From contig JBGZFC010000041.1 of the NCBI GenBank assembly GCA_041846575.1, positions 1 through 21,394 on the forward strand: DNA of 21,394 nt. Reading direction: 5' to 3'. This stretch comes from JBGZFC01 sp041846575. GTDB taxonomy: Bacteria; Bacteroidota; Bacteroidia; Bacteroidales; Dysgonomonadaceae. Position numbers and translations under genes: made by a program. Shown here piece by piece: positions 16,087 to 21,394 of the stretch; position 1 is the stretch's first letter; the number at the start of each line of letters is the position of its first letter. Under the pieces are notes generated by a model. That model had not been told where the DNA came from. It worked only from the letters and a program-made list of their open reading frames with translations, and did not search any database.

Positions 16087-17169
16087 ATGAAGAAGTATAA
16101 TTTCAACGCAGGACCCTGCGTTTTACCAAAACCAGCTATTGAGTCAGCTATTGAAGCTATTCGTGATTTTGACGGAACCGGAATCGGAATTCTTGAAATC
16201 TCTCACCGTACTCCCGGCTGGGAACGTATTATGAAAGAAACAGCCGACCTTTGGCGCGAGTTGTTGAATATCCCTGAAAACTACGAAATAATGTTCTTGG
16301 GAGGTGGTGCAAGCACACAATTCTTTACCGTACCGGCTAACTTGATGAGCAAAAAAGCTGCCTATTTGCAAACAGGCGTTTGGGCAAAAAAAGCTATCAA
16401 AGAAGCTAAATTTTACGGCGACGTGGAAGTTGTGGCTTCGTCAGAAGACAAAAACTACACATACATTCCTAAAAATTACACTATTCCCGCAGATGCGGAC
16501 TATTTCCACATTACTACCAACAATACCATTTATGGTACAGAAATTCACGAAGATATAGACTCTCCGGTTCCATTGGTAGCCGATATGTCTTCCGATATTA
16601 TGAGCCGTCCGATAGACGTTAAAAAATATGGCGTAATTTATGGTGGTGCACAAAAGAACGTAGGTCCTGCCGGTGTTGCTTTCGTTATTATTCGCAAAGA
16701 TTTAGTAGGAAAAGTAGATCGTAAACTACAAACAATGGTAAATTACAGTACTCATTGTGGTGGAGAAGAACGCGACAAATCAATGTTCAATACTCCTCCC
16801 GTATTCTCTATTTTCGTAATGCACGAAACTTTGAAATGGGTAAAAGAATTAGGCGGTGTGGAAGAAATGTATAAAATCAACCGAAAAAAAGCCGATATGT
16901 TGTATGCTGAAATCGACCGCAACAAAATGTTCAAAGGTACGGCAGAAAAAGAAGACCGCTCTATCATGAACGTATGTTTTGTGATGAACGAAGAATACAA
17001 AGACAAAGAAGCCGACTTTATGAACTTTGCAAAAGAAAGAGGTATGGTGGGAATTAAAGGACACCGCTCTGTAGGAGGTTTCCGCGCATCTATTTATAAT
17101 GCTTGTCCGGTAGAAGCCGTAGAAGCTTTGATAAAATGTATGCAAGACTTTGAAAACCAAAATAAATAA
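16087..17169 (+). CDS. serC: Phosphoserine aminotransferase (SerC)
   Basis: PLP-dependent class V aminotransferase of 360 residues that converts 3-phosphohydroxypyruvate and glutamate to phosphoserine. Family hallmarks are the opening KKYNFNAGPCVLPKPAIE, the phosphate-binding GGGASTQF (72-79), VADMSSDIMSRPIDV, the PLP lysine Lys190 in YGGAQKNVGPAG, and the C-terminal KGHRSVGGFRASIYNACP substrate-binding loop. Length is normal. It is followed after 102 bp by the SerA-like dehydrogenase on the same strand with no terminator between, so the two steps are probably co-transcribed. No phosphoserine phosphatase gene is in the window. SerC can also act in the pyridoxal phosphate pathway in some bacteria; that is not testable here. 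Confidence 0.97.
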   Translation: MKKYNFNAGPCVLPKPAIESAIEAIRDFDGTGIGILEISHRTPGWERIMKETADLWRELLNIPENYEIMFLGGGASTQFFTVPANLMSKKAAYLQTGVWAKKAIKEAKFYGDVEVVASSEDKNYTYIPKNYTIPADADYFHITTNNTIYGTEIHEDIDSPVPLVADMSSDIMSRPIDVKKYGVIYGGAQKNVGPAGVAFVIIRKDLVGKVDRKLQTMVNYSTHCGGEERDKSMFNTPPVFSIFVMHETLKWVKELGGVEEMYKINRKKADMLYAEIDRNKMFKGTAEKEDRSIMNVCFVMNEEYKDKEADFMNFAKERGMVGIKGHRSVGGFRASIYNACPVEAVEALIKCMQDFENQNK

Positions 17170-17271
17170 TACATTCAGTTGTCCGCCTTTGGCTTTTTGA
17201 CATATTTATGTGCCGAAAAGCTAATGGCAACATTATTTATATAGATATATTAATCATAAAAAAAATACATA

Positions 17272-18201
17272 ATGAAAGTTTTAATTGCAACAGAAAAACC
17301 ATTTGCTCCAGCGGCAACAAAACAAATTGTGGGAATTATTGAAAATGCAGGACATGAGGCTATTTTGTTGGAAAAATATACCGATAAAAGCGAACTTTTA
17401 AAAGCGGTTGAAACAGCAAATGCTATCATTATCCGTAGCGATATAATTGACAAAGAGGTACTCGATGCTGCCAAAAAGTTGAAAATTGTAGTTCGTGCCG
17501 GTGCAGGATATGACAACGTGGACTTGGCTGCTGCAACAGCTAACGGTGTTTGTGTAATGAATACACCTGGACAAAACTCTAATGCGGTTGCCGAATTAGT
17601 ATATGGTATGCTGCTTAATTTAGTTCGCTCAGGTTTTGATGGAACTTCAGGTTCTGAACTTAGAGGTAAAAAATTAGGTTTGCACGCTTTCGGTTATATC
17701 GGCAAATTAGTAGCTCAAATTGCAAACGGCTTTGGAATGGAAGTATATGCATATTCTCCATCTCTTGCACGCAATCCCGAAATAGGTAAACTGTACAACG
17801 TAACAGGAGTAAAATCTCCCGAAGAGTTATACGAAAAGAGCGAAATCGTTTCATTGCACATGCCTGCAAACGACCAAACAAAAGGAAGTATCAACTATGC
17901 TTTGTTGAGCAAACTGCCAGAAAACGGTATTGTTATCAATACTGCCAGAAAAGAGGTTATCAACGAGGCTGACTTGATGAGATTAATGGAAGAGCGTCCC
18001 AAATTTAAATATGCAACCGATATTAAACCTGCAAACGATGCAGAAATGGCTGAAAAATTTGGAAAACGTTATTTGGCTTCTGCTAAAAAATGCGGAGCTC
18101 AAACAGGAGAAGCTAATGTTAATGCCGGATTGGCAGCTGCCAACCAAATCGTGAAGTTCTTTGCCGATGGTGACGAAACATTCCGTGTAAACGAGAAATA
18201 A
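17272..18201 (+). CDS. serA: SerA-like D-3-phosphoglycerate dehydrogenase, short form
   Basis: D-isomer 2-hydroxyacid dehydrogenase of 309 residues. Position after serC makes it the likely first enzyme of serine synthesis (3-phosphoglycerate to 3-phosphohydroxypyruvate). The short form has no C-terminal ACT domain, so serine feedback through ACT is not expected. VVRAGAGYDNVD (73-84) and NTPGQNSNAVAEL (97-109) are typical. The nucleotide loop reads LGLHAFGYIG (135-144) where GxGxxG is usual. The catalytic Arg is present (NTARKEV, Arg226), but the usual Glu of the EP motif falls in DIKPAND (250-256), and the PHxGA His is replaced by Lys273 in AKKCGAQT. I recall similar PKKMGAQT segments in Bacteroides homologues, so this looks lineage-wide. 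A terminator follows at 18236. Confidence 0.88.
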   Translation: MKVLIATEKPFAPAATKQIVGIIENAGHEAILLEKYTDKSELLKAVETANAIIIRSDIIDKEVLDAAKKLKIVVRAGAGYDNVDLAAATANGVCVMNTPGQNSNAVAELVYGMLLNLVRSGFDGTSGSELRGKKLGLHAFGYIGKLVAQIANGFGMEVYAYSPSLARNPEIGKLYNVTGVKSPEELYEKSEIVSLHMPANDQTKGSINYALLSKLPENGIVINTARKEVINEADLMRLMEERPKFKYATDIKPANDAEMAEKFGKRYLASAKKCGAQTGEANVNAGLAAANQIVKFFADGDETFRVNEK

Positions 18202-18235
18202 ACTCTTATTTCATAAAAATAGTTTTTTATATTTT

Positions 18236-18272
18236 TACGTCCTGCAAATTTATTTTGTGGGACGTATTTTTT
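18236..18272 (+). terminator. Rho-independent terminator for serC-serA
   Basis: TACGTCC (18236-18242) pairs with GGACGTA (18260-18266), with an inner CAAA/TTTG pairing, followed directly by six T residues (18267-18272). It lies 35 bp past the serA stop. Confidence 0.85.
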
Positions 18273-18395
18273 CTGCAAGAAGAAAAGTTAACAGTAAACG
18301 AGTAAACACGTTTTTTTTATTGCTGTCCGATAAAAATTTTAATTTTATTCTGAAATGATTTGTTATAAAGGTTTTTGTTAATATTCGAAAATTAA

Positions 18396-18425
18396 GGGAC
18401 TAACGGCTTTAAGTCCGTTCGTCCC
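18396..18425. repeat. Imperfect hairpin, REP-like
   Basis: GGGAC-T-AACGG (18396-18406) pairs with CCGTT-C-GTCCC (18415-18425), ten base pairs with one mismatch around an 8-nt loop. No T tract follows directly, so a terminator is less likely than a structural or repeat element. Confidence 0.5.
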
Positions 18426-18540
18426 ATTGATGAGAGCATAAGATTATTTTTTCCGTTTATCAACGTAACAAACCACATATAGCGTTTTGTTGCAGTGCTT
18501 GATCTACAGTTCGGAGTTGGGAATACCGCTCATTATCCCT

Positions 18541-18710
18541 GTCATTTCGAACGAAGTGAGAAATCTATTCTTTTAGCTGTTATCTTTTGGCAGTAAACGC
18601 ATCGAAAAAAGTCTTGGCTCTTGTGTCTTGCATCTCAAAAAACAGATACTTCATTCCGCTAAAAGCTTCATTCAGTATGACAACATAGTGATGTGCTTTA
18701 ATTTTGATAC
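18541..18710 (+). repeat. Composite dispersed repeat R1-R2, second copy
   Basis: A diverged R1 (18541-18568, GTCATTTCGAACGAAGTGAG then AAATCTAT) is followed by R2 (18610-18710), about 101 bp and nearly identical to 14307-14408. The R1-to-R2 gap is longer here (41 against 18 bp). Confidence 0.8.
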
Positions 18711-18901
18711 TGCTGCGTTATGATACGATTTTGATCATTAACTGTAAATGAAGTTACGATACTTTTTTGTAAACAATGTTATGACATTTATCAATTAGTA
18801 ATTAGCAATGAACAATTGGAGGAAGACGATGGTTAAGCCTTCGTCAAATTAACAATGTGCATTAGCAACTATTGAAAGAAACAAAATAATAATAAAAAAA
18901 C

Positions 18902-18932
18902 TTGTGTAAAATGTTATATATGGTTATATTTG
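18902..18932 (+). promoter_or_regulatory. Promoter of the coiled-coil/zapA transcript
   Basis: TTG (18902-18904), a 20-bp spacer and TATATTTG (18925-18932) match the consensus TTG-N19-21-TAnnTTTG at every defined base. The predicted leader is about 12 nt to the ATG at 18951. Confidence 0.7.
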
Positions 18933-18950
18933 CACGATTTTTGTTTCCTT

Positions 18951-19244
18951 ATGGCTGAAGAAAAAAACAAACTGTTAATTGACTTGGAAGTTCGCATAAA
19001 ACAACTTATGTTTTTATGCGATGCCTTGAGAGAGGAAAATGAAGTGCTAAAGTCTGAAGTGCAATCTAAAGGCTTGAAGTTAAGCGAATTGGCAGAAGAA
19101 CTCAGTTCATTGAAAACAAAATACGATAGCTTAAAGGTGGCGAGAACCATCACTGCTGCAACAGTTGATGTAGATGCAGCGAAAGTTAAGCTATCCACGT
19201 TGGTGCGTAAAGTTGACAAATGTATAGCATTGTTAAATAGTTGA
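18951..19244 (+). CDS. Small coiled-coil protein upstream of ZapA
   Basis: A 97-residue soluble protein, almost wholly alpha-helical. Heptad-like Leu/Ile spacing runs through residues 5-60 (LLIDLEVRIKQLMFLCDALR, then ENEVLKSEV, LKLSELAEELSSLKTKYDSL), predicting a coiled coil. The C-terminal segment AAKVKLSTLVRKVDKCIALL forms a second helix and looks conserved. There is no signal or membrane segment. The gene precedes zapA by 18 bp on one transcript. Small coiled-coil proteins paired with ZapA are known (ZapB in E. coli, ZauP in Caulobacter), so a ZapA-partner role is likely by inference; no sequence homology is claimed. An in-frame TTG at 18930 lies inside the promoter and is rejected; the ATG at 18951 is the start. 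Confidence 0.82.
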   Translation: MAEEKNKLLIDLEVRIKQLMFLCDALREENEVLKSEVQSKGLKLSELAEELSSLKTKYDSLKVARTITAATVDVDAAKVKLSTLVRKVDKCIALLNS

Positions 19245-19262
19245 TAAAAAAATATATACATT

Positions 19263-19565
19263 ATGATCAACGACAAAATGAAATTGACACTACTTATTAG
19301 CGGAGGAAATTATCCTTTGGAGATAGACCGGAAAGATGAAGAAGCATTCCGAAGTGCCGCTAAAAGATTAAATAATATGATAAACCAATATAGAGCGACT
19401 TTCGGGGGAGAGGGTAGCGGACTTGTAACGAAAGATTATGTAATAATGGCTGCTCTTCAAATATTGGTTGAAAATTTTTCGTTAGGAAAATCGAATAATA
19501 TTAAACCTTACGAAGATAAAATTAATTTGATTATAAGTGAGTTGGATGCATATTTGAAAAAATAG
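19263..19565 (+). CDS. zapA: Cell division protein ZapA
   Basis: ZapA-family protein of 100 residues that binds FtsZ and bundles its filaments at the division site. The N-terminal globular part reads LTLLISGGNYPLEIDRKDEE, with the family's YPL segment, followed by AFRSAAKRLNNMINQY. A C-terminal helix (VIMAALQILVENFSLGK, then a charged segment to LDAYLKK) forms the dimer coiled coil. Length is normal for the family. It is the second gene of a transcript begun by the coiled-coil gene 18 bp upstream. Downstream, a 166-bp structured spacer separates it from rny. The ATG at 19263 is the only reasonable start. Confidence 0.9.
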   Translation: MINDKMKLTLLISGGNYPLEIDRKDEEAFRSAAKRLNNMINQYRATFGGEGSGLVTKDYVIMAALQILVENFSLGKSNNIKPYEDKINLIISELDAYLKK

Positions 19566-19731
19566 TTTTTCTTGCATCAGTTGTTGTACGCACCTTTTTC
19601 ATGTTCGAGTAAAATCGTGATATGAATTAGAGTGCTTTTTTTATGCACTATATAAATAGAGAAAGCCCAAAGCTTTTACGGGGTTAATTAGTAAAAGCTT
19701 TATATTATTAAATAATAATCAGAAAAGTTAT
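19566..19731 (+). ncRNA. Structured spacer between zapA and rny; possible small RNA or rny leader
   Basis: A 166-bp non-coding gap able to form three hairpins: an irregular one near 19598-19625 (TTCAT/ATGAA with CGA/TCG), AGTGC/GCACT (19631-19649), and a perfect 11-bp stem AAAGCTTTTAC/GTAAAAGCTTT (19669-19701). No T tract follows the last stem, so it is not a standard terminator. In proteobacteria 6S RNA lies just downstream of zapA, so a 6S homologue is one possibility, but I could not see a closing stem joining the two ends. A structured rny 5' leader is the other reading. Confidence 0.3.
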
Positions 19732-21261
19732 ATGCAAATATTATTTACAATTATCGGATTGATTGTCGGAGCAGCAGTTACATGGTATGTAATTGTGAAA
19801 ATGACAAACTCTCGTGTTCATAAAATATTGAGTGACGCTGAAAAAGATGCTGAAGTAATCAAGAAGAAGAAACTTCTTGAAGCAAAAGAAGAAACTTTAT
19901 CAATGAAGGCAGAAGTTGAAAAGCAGTCAAATATCCGCACTTCAAAAATTCAAAATACAGAGAATCGATTGAAGCAACGAGAGATGACCCTCAACCAAAA
20001 ACAGGAAGAGTTAAACAAAAAGAACACGGAAATTGAAGAGATAAGAGCAACTCTAAGCTCTCAGCAAGAGATGTTCGAGAAGAGAAATCAAGAATTAAGC
20101 CGTATTCATAGACAACAAGTTGAAAAGTTAGAAGCAATTTCAGGACTTTCGGCAGAAGATGCAAAGGAACGTTTGGTAGAATCTTTGAAAGATGAAGCTC
20201 AAACTCAAGCCCAATCTTATATTAGCGACATCATGGAAGAAGCCAAGTTGACAGCTAATAAAGAGGCTAAACGAATTGTTATAAACTCTATTCAACGAGT
20301 AGCAACTGAAACAGCGATAGAGAATGCAATTACCGTGTTTCATATCGATTCCGACGAAGTTAAAGGTCGAATTATCGGCAGAGAAGGTCGCAATATCAGA
20401 GCTTTGGAAGCAGCAACAGGAGTAGAGATAGTAGTTGACGACACACCTGAAGCTATCATCCTTTCGGCATTTGACCCGGTGCGCAGAGAGATTGCGAGAT
20501 TATCGTTGCATCAGTTGGTAGCTGACGGGCGAATCCACCCTGCACGAATTGAAGAGGTGGTTTCGAAAGTAAAAAAACAGATTGAGGAAGAGGTTGTTGA
20601 AACAGGAAAACGTACAGTTATCGACTTGGGTATTCACGGTCTTCATCCCGAACTAATCCGTATGGTAGGTAAGATGAAGTATCGTTCTTCATACGGTCAG
20701 AATTTGTTGCAACACTCACGTGAAACTGCAAATCTATGTGCAATTATGGCTTCGGAGCTTGGCTTGAATCCGAAGAGAGCGAAACGTGCCGGTTTGTTGC
20801 ATGATATTGGCAAGGTTCCCGATGACGAGCCTGAATTGCCACACGCAATTTTGGGAATGAAACTTGCCGAAAAATATAAAGAGAAACCCGATATTTGCAA
20901 TGCGATAGGTTCGCACCACGATGAGGTGGAGATGACTTCATTATTGGCTCCTATAGTACAGGTATGCGATGCAATTTCGGGAGCACGTCCGGGAGCACGA
21001 CACGAAATAGTTGAAGCTTATCTGAAACGATTGAACGATTTGGAAAACTTGGCATTATCGTATCCGGGCGTTATAAAAACTTATGCAATTCAAGCCGGAC
21101 GAGAGTTGCGTGTAATTGTAGGTGCTGATAAAATCGATGATCAAGAGGCTGAAAATTTATCAATGGAGATAGCTAAGAAAATTCAAACCGACATGACTTA
21201 TCCGGGTCAAGTGAAGATTACGGTTATTCGTGAAACAAGATCAGTCAGTTATGCTAAATAG
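19732..21261 (+). CDS. rny: Ribonuclease Y
   Basis: RNase Y, a membrane-anchored endoribonuclease that starts mRNA decay, 509 residues. A single N-terminal transmembrane helix (1-23, ILFTIIGLIVGAAVTWYVIV) precedes a long charged coiled coil to about 185. The KH RNA-binding domain has VKGRIIGREGRNIRALE with its loop near 212, then VDDTPEAIILSAFDPVRREI. The HD domain has LLQHSRETANLCA and the metal-binding LLHDIGK with His357-Asp358, then IGSHHDE. The C-terminus has REIRVIV-like RELRVIVGADKIDDQ and ends TRSVSYAK. All catalytic motifs are intact and length is typical. No TAnnTTTG octamer is visible in the 166-bp gap, so it may be transcribed from the zapA promoter. It converges with a partial gene to its right. 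Confidence 0.97.
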   Translation: MQILFTIIGLIVGAAVTWYVIVKMTNSRVHKILSDAEKDAEVIKKKKLLEAKEETLSMKAEVEKQSNIRTSKIQNTENRLKQREMTLNQKQEELNKKNTEIEEIRATLSSQQEMFEKRNQELSRIHRQQVEKLEAISGLSAEDAKERLVESLKDEAQTQAQSYISDIMEEAKLTANKEAKRIVINSIQRVATETAIENAITVFHIDSDEVKGRIIGREGRNIRALEAATGVEIVVDDTPEAIILSAFDPVRREIARLSLHQLVADGRIHPARIEEVVSKVKKQIEEEVVETGKRTVIDLGIHGLHPELIRMVGKMKYRSSYGQNLLQHSRETANLCAIMASELGLNPKRAKRAGLLHDIGKVPDDEPELPHAILGMKLAEKYKEKPDICNAIGSHHDEVEMTSLLAPIVQVCDAISGARPGARHEIVEAYLKRLNDLENLALSYPGVIKTYAIQAGRELRVIVGADKIDDQEAENLSMEIAKKIQTDMTYPGQVKITVIRETRSVSYAK

Positions 21262-21294
21262 TCTCCCCTTATAAATTCAAATTACAATGGGAGA
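21262..21294. terminator. Weak hairpin between convergent genes
   Basis: TCTCCC (21262-21267) can pair with GGGAGA (21289-21294) across a 21-nt loop. No T tract follows. It may act as a shared 3' structure for rny and the opposing partial gene. Evidence is slight. Confidence 0.25.
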
Positions 21295-21300
21295 GAATAA

Positions 21301-21393
21301 TTATATCGCTGTAAAACCCATCGGAAAATAAAATTCAAGAAATTCTCTTTGAGTCTTTCCATCATTTTCTTCAAGTTCCAAGCCGTTGCCGCC
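21301..21393 (-). CDS. C-terminal end of an unrecognised protein (partial)
   Basis: An open minus-strand frame enters from the right edge and stops at 21301-21303, giving the last 30 residues of a protein. The visible end has GGNGLELEEND, then KTQREFLEF and a hydrophobic finish YFPMGFTAI. Composition looks coding rather than random, and a gene convergent with rny is a sensible layout. The family is not recognised, and no function is proposed. It could be a chance open frame, since only 90 coding bases are visible. Confidence 0.4.
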   Translation of the reverse strand, partial: GGNGLELEENDGKTQREFLEFYFPMGFTAI

Positions 21394-21394
21394 A

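Larger units (their letters stand above)
18202..18950. other. Repeat-rich spacer before the zapA group
   Basis: About 750 bp with no supported gene. It holds the serA terminator (18236-18272), a 30-nt imperfect hairpin (18396-18425), an R1-R2 composite repeat (18541-18710), AT-rich sequence, and the promoter of the coiled-coil/zapA transcript (18902-18932). Confidence 0.65.

Noticed and set aside
18930..18950. TTG-initiated extension of the coiled-coil protein
   Set aside because: The TTG is part of the -7 element TATATTTG and so would precede the transcript start.
1..21394. Mobile element, phage, CRISPR or defence island
   Set aside because: No transposase, integrase, direct-repeat array or defence-type gene is present. 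The coding content is housekeeping, and the repeats have no coding component.

Overview
The window reads as ordinary core chromosome of a Bacteroidota bacterium, most likely order Bacteroidales. Three things point there. Protein features match that lineage: an HtpG with a Bacteroides-like N-terminus, a DUF2723 membrane glycosyltransferase, and a serine-pathway dehydrogenase with the lineage's unusual active-site segment. The promoter -7 octamer TAnnTTTG, typical of the Bacteroidota primary sigma factor, lies in front of seven genes on both strands. Shine-Dalgarno sequences are weak or absent. The DNA is AT-rich. I cannot place genus or species.

Layout. 1-447 is non-coding, with a likely terminator for a gene left of the window and one copy of a dispersed repeat. 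448-11214 is all minus strand: a lemA/TPM/TPM group (448-2277), a large DUF2723 protein O-mannosyltransferase-like membrane protein (2457-5921), class I fumarase (6203-7852), a PcrA/UvrD helicase (8054-10390) and an ECF sigma factor (10696-11214). A 650-bp divergent spacer separates this block from plus-strand htpG (11863-13755). A long repeat-rich spacer (13756-14847) follows, then coaA (14848-15801), the serine pair serC-serA (16087-18201), another repeat-rich spacer (18202-18950), and a division/RNA-decay cluster: a small coiled-coil protein, zapA, a structured 166-bp gap and rny (18951-21261). A minus-strand gene enters from the right edge (21301-21393, partial).

Working together: SerC and the SerA-like dehydrogenase give the first two committed steps of serine synthesis. 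The coiled-coil protein and ZapA probably act together at the FtsZ ring. LemA and the two TPM proteins form an envelope-associated group. The other genes are housekeeping singletons. I saw no phage, insertion sequence, CRISPR array, tRNA, rRNA or defence system.

No clearly new system is visible. The observations most worth checking are the dehydrogenase lacking the canonical Glu-His relay, the coiled-coil partner next to zapA, the structured zapA-rny spacer, the dispersed intergenic repeats and the very short leaders implied by several promoter positions.
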